From assembly GCA_020200195.1 (NCBI GenBank), contig JAIVJE010000067.1, forward strand, positions 1-5,944: DNA of 5,944 nucleotides, given 5' to 3'. Within the stretch, counting starts at the first letter, position 1. Each line of letters begins with the position of its first letter. Under the pieces are notes generated by a model. That model searched no databases. It saw nothing but the letters and a program-made list of their open reading frames with translations, and was not told where the DNA came from. Of this stretch, positions 1 through 5,944 are shown in pieces. The translations under genes and the position numbers were made by a program. This stretch comes from Acidobacteriota bacterium. GTDB taxonomy: Bacteria; Acidobacteriota; Vicinamibacteria; Vicinamibacterales; 2-12-FULL-66-21.

Positions 1-985
1 CGTGCAGGTGCGAGAGGCCGGACACCGGCAGATACGCGAGGTTTGCCGCGAAGTCGCCCTCTTCTTCCCCGGGAAACCCGGCAATCATGTCGGAGCCGAT
101 CGACGCGTGGGGGATCTGTTCGAGGATGTCGTCGACCAGCGCGCGGTACGCGGCGAGGGTGTAGTCGCGTCGCATCGCTGTGAGGACGCGGTCGCTGGCG
201 TGCTGCAGCGGCAGATGGAAGTGCGGCGCGAAGCGGCGACCGCTGTCGGCCATCACACTGACCACCGCTGGAGTGCAGTCCATGGGCTCGAGTGAGCTGA
301 CGCGGAACAGCACGTCCGCCCGGGACGCCGCGAGCGCCTGGAGCAGCTCGAGAAGCGATGTGCGCGGCGCGAGATCGCGGCCGTAGGCACCCAGGTGAAC
401 GCCGGCAAGCGCGATCTCACGGTAGCCCGCCGACGCGATCCGTTCGACTTCCGCCACGACGGCCGCGACGGGCACGCTCCGACCGCTGCCGCGCGTCGAC
501 GGAATGATGCAATACGCGCACGCCTGCTCGCAGCCCGTTTGAACGCGCAAGGTGAACGCGGTGCGGCCCGCCACGCCCGGCTCGATCCCGGCCCCGCACG
601 GGCCATCCCCCGCCCCGAACCGTTCAGCCGTCGTCGCGTCCTGCAGCGACGTCACGAGATCGTCTATTCGATCGAGCAGGCGATCCTTGTCTGCGTTTCT
701 GACGACACGGAGGACGCCTGGAAGCGCTTGGACTTCGTCAGGTCGCCGGGTGGCGTAGCATCCAGTGACGATGACGCGCGCTGAGGGATTCTCGCGAGCG
801 ATCCGCCTGACTGTTTGACGTGCCCCCTGATCAGCCGTCGCCGTCACCGAGCAAGTATTGACGATGACGAGGTCAGCCTTGCCAGACGGGACCTCAACCG
901 CCCCGCGGTCGCGCAGATGCTCCTCCAGCCGTAGCGAGTCCGCCTGGTTCACGCGACAGCCGAAGGTCACAATCGAGTAGCGCAC
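1..985 (-). CDS. mtaB: tRNA (t6A37) methylthiotransferase MtaB, 3' end outside the window
   Basis: Radical-SAM methylthiotransferase that converts N6-threonylcarbamoyladenosine at position 37 of ANN-decoding tRNAs to its 2-methylthio form (ms2t6A), acting in the cytoplasm with two [4Fe-4S] clusters. Translating the minus strand from GTG (983-985) gives 328 codons with no stop, running off the left edge. The N-terminal UPF0004 domain has its three cluster cysteines at C10 (TFGCRVNQ), C45 (VNTCSVT) and C76 (VTGCYA). The radical-SAM motif CxxxCxxC is C152-C156-C159 (GCEQACAYC). Further MtaB-like signatures are AGVHLGAYG (about 183-191), VSSLEPMD and HLPLQHASDR. Families of this type are about 430 aa, so roughly 100 residues, including the C-terminal TRAM domain, are missing. 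The start lies 1 bp after the purE stop (TAA-C-GTG) and has no clear Shine-Dalgarno, suggesting coupled translation. MiaB and RimO are the alternatives; the TFGCRVNQ start and GVHLGAYG stretch favour MtaB. Confidence 0.93.
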   Translation of the reverse strand, partial: MRYSIVTFGCRVNQADSLRLEEHLRDRGAVEVPSGKADLVIVNTCSVTATADQGARQTVRRIARENPSARVIVTGCYATRRPDEVQALPGVLRVVRNADKDRLLDRIDDLVTSLQDATTAERFGAGDGPCGAGIEPGVAGRTAFTLRVQTGCEQACAYCIIPSTRGSGRSVPVAAVVAEVERIASAGYREIALAGVHLGAYGRDLAPRTSLLELLQALAASRADVLFRVSSLEPMDCTPAVVSVMADSGRRFAPHFHLPLQHASDRVLTAMRRDYTLAAYRALVDDILEQIPHASIGSDMIAGFPGEEEGDFAANLAYLPVSGLSHLH

Positions 986-986
986 G

Positions 987-1481
987 TTACGTCTCGAGTC
1001 GGGCAGCCGCCTGCTCCACGCGCTCCGCAAGTTTTCGCTTGTACGCATCGAGCCGCGGTGCGATTGCCGGATCGCCGAGCGCAAGTATCTGCGCCGCGAG
1101 CACGCCGGCGTTCGTCGCGCCCGGCTTACCAATGGACACCGTCGCCACCGGGACTCCGGGCGGCATCTGGACGGTTGACAACAAGGCGTCGAGTCCTTTC
1201 AAGGCAGAGGAATCGATGGGGACGCCGATCACCGGTGCTGAGGTGTGCGCGGCCACGACGCCGGCCAGATGCGCGGCAGCGCCGGCGCCGACGATGAACA
1301 CTCTGACGCCCCGCGCGGGCGCCTCACCGACCAACCGCATCACCCGATCCGGCGACCGGTGGGCCGACGCGACGGTCATTTCGCAGGGAATCTCGAGCTC
1401 CCGCAGGATGTCGACGGCGCCTTGCATGATGGGGGCGTCGGAATCCGAGCCCATGAGGATCAAGACGGAGATCTTACGCAT
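987..1481 (-). CDS. purE: N5-carboxyaminoimidazole ribonucleotide mutase PurE (class I)
   Basis: Catalyses the rearrangement of N5-CAIR to CAIR in de novo purine synthesis; cytoplasmic, octameric in known class I enzymes. The 164-aa product is complete and matches the usual 160-170 aa. Visible landmarks are the nucleotide/phosphate loop MGSDSD (10-15), the catalytic-histidine stretch ASAHRSPD (38-45, H41 corresponding to E. coli H45), the GAGAAAHLAG loop, and GLDALLSTVQMPPGVPVAT followed by IGKPGATNA. The VQMPPG-type stretch is characteristic of bacterial class I PurE, which normally works with PurK; no purK is in this window. The ATG is preceded by GGAG (minus strand, 1489-1492) 7 nt upstream, inside the end of purD. 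The gene overlaps purD by 22 bp and is followed after 1 bp by mtaB, so the three are probably one transcript. Confidence 0.97.
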   Translation of the reverse strand: MRKISVLILMGSDSDAPIMQGAVDILRELEIPCEMTVASAHRSPDRVMRLVGEAPARGVRVFIVGAGAAAHLAGVVAAHTSAPVIGVPIDSSALKGLDALLSTVQMPPGVPVATVSIGKPGATNAGVLAAQILALGDPAIAPRLDAYKRKLAERVEQAAARLET

Positions 1482-2758
1482 GCTTTGGCTCCGATGTCGC
1501 GACGATAGTGCATTCCCGGGAACGTGATCTTCGAGACGCCCTCGTACGCCCTTGCTACGGCATCTTCATACGTGGCGCCCCGGCCGACAACGGTCAGCAC
1601 ACGGCCTCCCGCCGTCAAGGTCAGTTCCGCGCCCGGCACGTGCTCATTCGCCGTGGCTGCGTGGAACACGAGCACATCACGTACGCACGCCGCGTCGTCC
1701 AGCCCGGTTATCGGCAATCGAATCGGTCCCGATTGCGGATAGCCCTGCGACGCCAGCACCACGCCCACGTGTCGCTCGGAGCGCATCTTGAGCGGCGCGG
1801 CATCGAGCGCGCCGCCGGCCGCGGCGGCAAGCCGGGGCGCCAGGTCGTCGGCAATCATTGGAATGACGACCTGTGCCTCCGGATCGCCGAAGCGCACGTT
1901 GAACTCGATCACCCTGGGGCCGTCGTACGTCAACATCAACCCCACATATAAGAACCCACGATACTCGCGTCCCTCTGCGCGAAGACCCGTCACGACTGGC
2001 TCGACAATCTCACGCATGACACGCGACTCGAGTCCTTCGTCAATCAGCGGACTCGGCGCGAACGCGCCCATACCGCCGGTGTTCGGACCTTTGTCATCGT
2101 CGAACACTCGCTTGTGATCTTGCGCGGTGGCGAGTGGTACGGCACGCTGTCCGTCAGAGATCGCGAAGAATGAGACCTCGGGTCCCGACAGACATTCTTC
2201 GAACACCACGCGCGCGCCAGCATCGCCGAACTGACGATCGTCCATTGCGGCGCGGACGGCTGCCTCAGCCTCGTGCCGGTCGGCGGCAACGACCACGCCC
2301 TTCCCCGCCGCGATGCCGTCCGCTTTCACGACGAGCGGAAACCCAAGCTCGCCACGTGCGATCACCGCCATCGCCTCAGTGGTCGTCTCGCACGTGCGAT
2401 AGTGCGCGGTTGGAATGCCGTGACGCGACATGAATGTCTTTGCGAACACTTTGCTGCACTCGAGCTGAGCTGCGGCGCGAGTGGGTCCGAACACCATCCG
2501 GCTCTTCGATGCGAACAGATCGGCGATGCCGCGATCGAGAGGCAGTTCAGGTCCGACGACGGTGAGATCTATTTGTTCCCGCTCGGCGAGCGCGAGCATC
2601 GACGCGGGGTCGGCGACGTCTGCAGGTACGCAGCGGACAATCCGCGCGATGCCCGCGTTGCCCGGGGCGCACAGCACTTCGGTCACGCCGCGCTCGGCGG
2701 CGAACTTCCAGGCAAGCGCGTGTTCGCGGCCACCGCCGCCCACCACCAGGACCTTCAT
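1460..2758 (-). CDS. purD: phosphoribosylamine--glycine ligase (GAR synthetase)
   Basis: ATP-grasp ligase joining 5-phosphoribosylamine and glycine to give GAR, the second step of de novo purine synthesis, in the cytoplasm. The 432-aa protein is full length (E. coli PurD is 429 aa). The N-terminal domain begins KVLVVGGGGREHALAW (2-17) and contains VGPELPLDRGI (68-78). The ATP-grasp part shows FGPTRAAAQLECSK (90-103), the ATP-binding VKADGIAAGKGVVV (144-157), the EECLSGPEVS stretch (187-196), QDHKRVFDDDKGPNTGGMG (213-231), and the metal-binding EFNVRFGDPEAQ (285-296). The C-terminal domain ends HYRRDIG plus a short tail. It is the first gene of the minus-strand unit, overlapping purE by 22 bp and diverging from rpsU. 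The ATG at 2756-2758 fits the conserved N-terminus exactly, although no good Shine-Dalgarno precedes it. Confidence 0.98.
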   Translation of the reverse strand: MKVLVVGGGGREHALAWKFAAERGVTEVLCAPGNAGIARIVRCVPADVADPASMLALAEREQIDLTVVGPELPLDRGIADLFASKSRMVFGPTRAAAQLECSKVFAKTFMSRHGIPTAHYRTCETTTEAMAVIARGELGFPLVVKADGIAAGKGVVVAADRHEAEAAVRAAMDDRQFGDAGARVVFEECLSGPEVSFFAISDGQRAVPLATAQDHKRVFDDDKGPNTGGMGAFAPSPLIDEGLESRVMREIVEPVVTGLRAEGREYRGFLYVGLMLTYDGPRVIEFNVRFGDPEAQVVIPMIADDLAPRLAAAAGGALDAAPLKMRSERHVGVVLASQGYPQSGPIRLPITGLDDAACVRDVLVFHAATANEHVPGAELTLTAGGRVLTVVGRGATYEDAVARAYEGVSKITFPGMHYRRDIGAKACVRSPS

Positions 2759-3004
2759 GGTGCAGTCGGCAAACTCAACAGTATCAAGCGTTTAAAGGAT
2801 ACGGCGTGACGGGCATGAGCGAAGGCGGGTTTGAGCGGCGCAGAGGTCGTTTTGTTGCCGGAAATCCGTCGTTTACCTGTGATAGCCTAGCATATTCCGT
2901 CGGACTCTACGGGCCTCGCAGAGGACACCGCGGTGCTTTCCCGTCAAGCGGGTGCGCGCCGGAGTTGTTCGCACACGGTGGCCGCTAAGGGGGTGTTTTC
3001 AAGC
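2759..3004. promoter_or_regulatory. divergent intergenic region between purD and rpsU
   Basis: This 246-bp gap separates two divergent operons and must carry both promoters. On the plus strand an AT-richer patch (2851-2897) with TTGCCG (2855-2860), TTTACC (2872-2877) and TATTCC (2893-2898) is the best place for the rpsU promoter, but no pair has both good hexamers and standard spacing. On the minus strand a weak TTCGCT (2818-2823) / TATCCT (2796-2801) pair with 16-bp spacing could serve purD. The rpsU-proximal half holds the perfect 10-bp palindrome CACCGCGGTG (2926-2935) and a small hairpin CCCG-TCAAG-CGGG (2940-2952). Placement of promoters is inference; that the region is noncoding is better supported, since its open frames resemble no family. 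Confidence 0.5.
2987..2995 (+). promoter_or_regulatory. strong Shine-Dalgarno that sets the rpsU TTG start
   Basis: AAGGGGGTG can pair over all nine positions with the 16S rRNA tail CACCTCCTT, with one G-U wobble. It ends 9 nt before TTG 3005-3007, which is exactly where the conserved bS21 sequence (AEVKVQEGES) begins. No other start in the window has as extended a match. This is the main argument for the TTG rather than the in-frame GTG codons at 2933 or 2993. Confidence 0.75.
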
Positions 3005-3202
3005 TTGGCTGAAGTCAAGGTTCAGGAAGGCGAGTCGATCGAGAGCGCGCTCCGCCGATTCAAACGGAAGGTTCAGCAGGAAGATATCATCAAGGATATC
3101 AAGAAGCATTCGTTCTATTTGAAGCCGGGCGATCGGCGCCGCGCCAAGCAGGCGCTCGCACGCAAGCGTACGCGCAAGAAGCAGCGTCGCGAGACGGAAT
3201 AG
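3005..3202 (+). CDS. rpsU: small ribosomal subunit protein bS21
   Basis: bS21 sits on the 30S platform near the anti-Shine-Dalgarno end of 16S rRNA and takes part in initiation. From TTG 3005 the product is 65 aa, within the usual 55-75 aa. It begins (M)AEVKVQEGESIESALRRF, the family's short N-terminal strand and first helix with the ALRRFKR core at residues 15-21, continues with KHSFYLKPGDRRR, and ends in a very basic tail (KQALARKRTRKKQRRETE). Reading the frame from GTG 2933 would add 24 residues with no bS21 resemblance; GTG 2993 would add four. TTG has an extended Shine-Dalgarno 9 nt upstream. The gene is the first of a plus-strand pair, 25 bp ahead of a zinc-ribbon gene, and is divergent from purD. 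Confidence 0.93.
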   Translation: MAEVKVQEGESIESALRRFKRKVQQEDIIKDIKKHSFYLKPGDRRRAKQALARKRTRKKQRRETE

Positions 3203-3227
3203 CTGACGGCGGGAGAGGTAGGGCACG

Positions 3228-3539
3228 ATGGAGTTCCAGGACAAGGTGCTGAATTGCGTGGACTGCGGCGCGGAGTTCATCTGGACGGCGGGCGAGCAGC
3301 TCTTCTTTGCGGACAAGAACTTCAAGAACGAGCCGAAGCGGTGCAGAAGTTGTAAAGCGAAGCGCGCCTCCAGACCCACGGCCGGCGCCGCTGTGGCTCG
3401 CGAGCGCGTCGAAACCACGACCGACTGCTCGGCATGCGGCAAGGCCACCACGGTGCCCTTCCGTCCGACCCAGGGTCGCCCGGTGTTCTGCCGGGAATGT
3501 TTTCAGCAGCGCAAGTTCGCGGGGGCGGGGGGCGTTTAG
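3228..3539 (+). CDS. double zinc-ribbon protein, CxxC-x17-CxxC type, function unknown
   Basis: A 103-aa cytoplasmic protein (no signal or membrane segment) built of two zinc ribbons. The first is C10-VD-C13, 25 residues, then C39-RS-C42, with WTAGEQLFFADKNF in between, resembling the 'probable zinc-ribbon' family (zf-trcl, PF13451 as I recall it). A basic, Ala/Arg-rich linker (43-66) leads to C67-SA-C70, exactly 17 residues, then C88-RE-C91, which fits the described CxxC-x17-CxxC domain. All eight cysteines are intact, so two zinc ions are expected. GAGAGG (3213-3218) lies 9 nt before the ATG. It follows rpsU by 25 bp and is closed by an intrinsic terminator, so it is probably co-transcribed with a ribosomal protein. 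A nucleic-acid or ribosome-associated role is plausible from context and charge, but nothing in the sequence proves it. Confidence 0.9.
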   Translation: MEFQDKVLNCVDCGAEFIWTAGEQLFFADKNFKNEPKRCRSCKAKRASRPTAGAAVARERVETTTDCSACGKATTVPFRPTQGRPVFCRECFQQRKFAGAGGV

Positions 3540-3561
3540 CCCGGCGCGTTCGGCGGAGCCA

Positions 3562-3596
3562 AAAGGCCACGCCAACCGGCGTGGCCTTTCCTTTTG
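3562..3596 (+). terminator. Rho-independent terminator of the rpsU/zinc-ribbon operon
   Basis: A perfect 12-bp inverted repeat pairs 3562-3573 (AAAGGCCACGCC) with 3578-3589 (GGCGTGGCCTTT) around an AACC loop. A T-rich tail (TTTCCTTTT) starts in the stem's last pairs. It begins 22 bp after the zinc-ribbon stop codon. A second outer pairing, CCAAAAGG (3559-3566) with CCTTTTGG (3590-3597), makes the element nearly symmetric, so it might work in both directions, although no minus-strand gene ends here. Confidence 0.93.
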
Positions 3597-3655
3597 GACA
3601 CGCGGATCTGCACGGCTTTCTCAACGGTACGCGAATTCAGCGCGGCTCTTTCTCT

Positions 3656-3661
3656 TATAAC
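3656..3661 (+). promoter_or_regulatory. possible -10 box for the efflux operon
   Basis: TATAAC is the best -10-like hexamer between the terminator and the adaptor start, 55 bp before the ATG. No good -35 hexamer is found 16-18 bp upstream (3633-3638 reads GAATTC). The terminator just before it means some promoter for the efflux genes should lie in 3598-3716, but this assignment is weak. Confidence 0.3.
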
Positions 3662-3716
3662 CGACACGGATTTCCCCGGACCACTCCAGTGGGTTCTGGC
3701 GTCTAAGCGAACATCC

Positions 3717-4814
3717 ATGACTTCTCTTCTCCGTAGGACGGCGACACCCCTTTTTGTCGGAATCGTTACGGCGGCGGCGTGCTCTGGCGGCGCGGCCTCG
3801 CCTCCGGGCGCCGGAGCAGGTGGAGCTCCGCCGCCAGCCGCCGTGAAAATCGTGACGCTCGCGCCGAAACCGATCGAGCAGAGCGCCGAATTCATCGCGA
3901 CGCTGCGATCCCTCAGATCGACAACGGTTCAGCCGGACGTCGAGGGTCTCGTGACGCGAATTCTCGTGAAGTCGGGCGACCGCGTACGTATCGGAACGCC
4001 GCTCGTCCAGATCGATCCCGACAAGCAGCAGGCCTCGGTACGGAGCACCGAGGCAGGCCGGGCGGGCACCGAGGCGGACGTGAGGTACTGGCGGGCTCAG
4101 GTCGAACGGCTCGAGTCGCTGGTCAGCGCCGGCGCCATCAGTACACAGGAGTTCGAGCAGGCGCAGAACTCGCTGAAGGCTGCCGAAGCGAAGCTGTCCG
4201 AGCTCGACGCGCAGGTTCGCGAGGGACGCGTGCAGCTCCAGTACTACCGGGTGGTGGCGCCGCAGGCTGGGGTCGTCGGCGATATCTCGATCCGGGCAGG
4301 GGACCGGGTCACGACCTCGACCGAGATCACGACGATCGACGACAACGAGTCGCTCGAGGCCTACATCGAGGTGCCGCTCGCGCGCGCGCCGGATCTGCGG
4401 CTGGGTCTGCCGGTGCAGCTGCTGGACAGCGACGGGAAGCCGGTTGCCACGAATCCGATTTCGTTCATCGCGCCACGTGTGGACAGCGCAACACAGTCGG
4501 TGCTCGTCAAGACGCTGTTGAAGGATGCCCCCCCCGCGTTACGCGTCCAGCAGTTCGTGAAGGCGCGCATCGTCTGGAAAACCACGCAGGGGTTGAGGGT
4601 TCCGGTCGTGGCCGTGTCCCGCATCAGTGGGCAGTACTTCTGCTTCGTGGCGGAAGCGCAAGGCCAGGGGCTGGTGGCAAAACAGCGCGCGGTGCAGGTT
4701 GGCGAGGTCCTCGGAGAGGATTATGTGATCGTGGGCGGGTTGAAGGCCGGCGAACGCGTCATCGTGACCGGAATCCAGAAACTCGGCGACGGCGCGCCCG
4801 TGAAAGCTGAATGA
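3717..4814 (+). CDS. RND efflux periplasmic adaptor (membrane fusion) lipoprotein
   Basis: Adaptor of a tripartite efflux pump, linking the inner-membrane RND permease to an outer-membrane channel. From ATG 3717 the product is 365 aa (AcrA 397). It starts MTSLLRRT, a hydrophobic stretch (11-21) and a lipobox-like TAAAC with lipidation at C22, then a Gly/Ala/Pro linker (23-42). The first half of the lipoyl/barrel-sandwich domain is VEGLVTRILVKSGDRV (75-90) to QIDP (98-101). An alpha-helical hairpin covers about 104-175, rich in Ala, Glu and Gln. The second lipoyl half is VVAPQAGVVGDISIRAGDRV (179-198) to TTIDD, followed by the beta-barrel and membrane-proximal domains. The frame is open back to an ATG at 3594, but those 41 residues would bury the signal peptide, and that start sits just behind the terminator. 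No clear Shine-Dalgarno precedes 3717. The permease gene follows after 7 bp. Substrate cannot be told. Confidence 0.93.
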   Translation: MTSLLRRTATPLFVGIVTAAACSGGAASPPGAGAGGAPPPAAVKIVTLAPKPIEQSAEFIATLRSLRSTTVQPDVEGLVTRILVKSGDRVRIGTPLVQIDPDKQQASVRSTEAGRAGTEADVRYWRAQVERLESLVSAGAISTQEFEQAQNSLKAAEAKLSELDAQVREGRVQLQYYRVVAPQAGVVGDISIRAGDRVTTSTEITTIDDNESLEAYIEVPLARAPDLRLGLPVQLLDSDGKPVATNPISFIAPRVDSATQSVLVKTLLKDAPPALRVQQFVKARIVWKTTQGLRVPVVAVSRISGQYFCFVAEAQGQGLVAKQRAVQVGEVLGEDYVIVGGLKAGERVIVTGIQKLGDGAPVKAE

Positions 4815-4821
4815 CACCGCG

Positions 4822-5944
4822 ATGGTCGTAGACACCTTCATCAGCCGACCGATCCTGGCATCGGTCTGTTCGCTCGTTCTGATTCTCGCAGGCGCGACGG
4901 CAATTCCGACGATGCCGGTGGCGCAGTATCCGGAGCTCGCGCCGCCCCAGGTCAGCGTGAGCGCGTTCTACACCGGTGCCAACGCCCAGGCGGTGGAAAC
5001 AGCCGTCACGACGCCGCTCGAGCAGGCCATCAACGGCGTCGAGGGCATGCTCTACATCTCATCGTCGAGCACCAATGCCGGCGTCAGCCAGATCAACGTG
5101 ACGTTCGACGTGACGCGCGATATCGACGTGGCCGCCGTCGATGTCCAGAACCGGGTCTCCCAGGCTCTCGGACGCCTTCCCGCGGAAGTGCGCTCAACCG
5201 GCGTCACCGTTCAGAAGCAGTCGACCGGCTTCGTGCTGGGCGCGGGCGTGTACAGCGAGGCAGGAACATATGACTCGCTGTTCATGAGCAACTACATCGA
5301 CGTCTATGTGAAGGACGCGCTGAAGCGCGTGCCTGGCGTCGGCGAAGTCCTCATCTTCGGAGAGCGCAAGTACTCAATGCGCCTGTGGCTCGACCCCGGG
5401 AAGCTCGCCGCCCGCGGGCTGACTGCGCTCGACGTGGTGAACGCGCTGCGCGAGCAAAACGTTCAGGTCGCGGCGGGCAGTGTCGGGGACGCGCCGGCGC
5501 GCGAAGGCCAGACGTATCAAATCAGCGTCCGCGCCGCGGGGCGCCTGCGCGAGGTCCGCGAGTTCGAGAACATCATCGTGAAGGCGGGAGCGGCCGGCGG
5601 GCTCGTCCGGTTGAGCGACGTCGGACGGGCCGAGCTTGGCGCCGAGACGTACGCGTCTCAGTTGCGCTTCCAGGGCTTCGACGCGGTGGGCTTCGGCGTC
5701 ATTCAGCTGCCGACAGCGAACGCGCTCGACGTCGAACGGCAGGTGAAAGCCGAGTTGGAACGGCTCGCGACGTCGTTCCCGCCAGGCATGAAATACCGGA
5801 TTGCGTTCAACACGACCCAGGTCGTGGACGCCTCTATTCGGGAAGTCCTGATTACCCTCGCGGAGGCGATTGCGCTGGTCGTGCTCGTCATATTCGTCTT
5901 CCTTCAGAACTGGCGCACCACGCTGATCCCGACGATCACCATCC
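4822..5944 (+). CDS. RND efflux permease, HAE-1 (AcrB/MexB-like), 5' part
   Basis: Proton-driven inner-membrane pump of the hydrophobe/amphiphile efflux type. Translation from ATG 4822 is open for 374 codons to the window edge; family members are about 1,030-1,060 aa, so about a third is present. It opens MVVDTFISRPILASV with TM1 at about 11-29, then MPVAQYPELAPPQVSVSA (31-48), closely AcrB-like. The porter region shows TTPLEQAINGVEGMLYISS (63-81), VDVQNRVSQALGRLP, RVPGVGEVLIFG (169-180), ALREQNVQVAAG and PTANALDVE. TM2 is about 341-361, ending in FLQNWR (360-365). The proton-relay residues in TM4 and TM10 lie outside. The start is 7 bp after the adaptor stop, with no good Shine-Dalgarno, consistent with coupled translation. 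An ATG at 4811 overlapping the adaptor stop is not the start, as its frame closes after six codons. Drug specificity cannot be predicted. Confidence 0.96.
   Translation, partial: MVVDTFISRPILASVCSLVLILAGATAIPTMPVAQYPELAPPQVSVSAFYTGANAQAVETAVTTPLEQAINGVEGMLYISSSSTNAGVSQINVTFDVTRDIDVAAVDVQNRVSQALGRLPAEVRSTGVTVQKQSTGFVLGAGVYSEAGTYDSLFMSNYIDVYVKDALKRVPGVGEVLIFGERKYSMRLWLDPGKLAARGLTALDVVNALREQNVQVAAGSVGDAPAREGQTYQISVRAAGRLREVREFENIIVKAGAAGGLVRLSDVGRAELGAETYASQLRFQGFDAVGFGVIQLPTANALDVERQVKAELERLATSFPPGMKYRIAFNTTQVVDASIREVLITLAEAIALVVLVIFVFLQNWRTTLIPTITI

Noticed and set aside
395..784. Long plus-strand open frames opposite mtaB, and similar frames opposite purD and purE
   Set aside because: They are GC-driven shadows of well-recognised minus-strand genes, with Arg-rich translations and no family motifs.
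2806..2988. 60-codon plus-strand open frame between purD and rpsU
   Set aside because: It resembles no family, has no good Shine-Dalgarno, lies across the likely divergent promoter region and ends inside the rpsU Shine-Dalgarno.
2898..2990. Possible tRNA or small RNA in the rpsU leader
   Set aside because: No cloverleaf, TTCGANNC-type T arm or terminator could be found; only short local stems exist.
2933..3004. N-terminal extension of bS21 from GTG 2933
   Set aside because: The 24 extra residues do not resemble bS21, whose conserved start coincides with TTG 3005 and its strong Shine-Dalgarno. The AGAGGA before 2933 keeps a small doubt.
3594..3716. Upstream ATG giving a 406-aa adaptor
   Set aside because: The extension begins right at the terminator tail, would place the signal peptide internally, and has no family resemblance.
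3779..4810. 343-codon plus-strand frame inside the adaptor gene
   Set aside because: It is a +2 frame shadow of the adaptor; its translation is low-complexity Arg/Gly/Ala with no domain, while the overlapping frame matches the adaptor family throughout.

Overview
This is a GC-rich (by eye above 60%) bacterial chromosomal window with ordinary gene density and no phage, transposon, CRISPR or RNA-gene signature. The RND efflux pump with a lipoprotein adaptor points to a diderm (Gram-negative) bacterium. The bS21 and zinc-ribbon sequences look to me most like Acidobacteriota, possibly the Vicinamibacteria lineage. That placement rests on remembered family resemblance, not a search, and is tentative.

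Left part (1-2758, minus strand): a tightly packed operon read right to left, purD - purE - mtaB. purD and purE overlap by 22 bp, and mtaB starts 1 bp after the purE stop. PurD makes GAR and PurE carries out the CAIR-forming step of de novo purine synthesis. MtaB is the radical-SAM methylthiotransferase that converts t6A37 to ms2t6A37 in tRNA; it runs off the left edge and lacks roughly its last 100 residues.

Centre (2759-3004): a 246-bp intergenic region between the divergent purD and rpsU genes. It must hold both promoters and also contains small inverted repeats and an unusually strong Shine-Dalgarno sequence for rpsU. To its right lies a short plus-strand operon: rpsU (bS21, TTG start) and, 25 bp later, a 103-aa double zinc-ribbon protein of unknown function. 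A textbook intrinsic terminator with a 12-bp perfect stem follows.

Right part (3717-5944, plus strand): a new transcription unit encoding a tripartite efflux system, with a periplasmic adaptor lipoprotein (365 aa) and, 7 bp downstream, an AcrB/MexB-type RND permease cut by the window edge at transmembrane segment 2. An outer-membrane channel gene and a regulator are not visible here.

I see no convincing new biological system. The parts most worth a second look are the rpsU/zinc-ribbon operon with its unusual translation start region, and the tRNA-modification gene coupled to purine synthesis genes.
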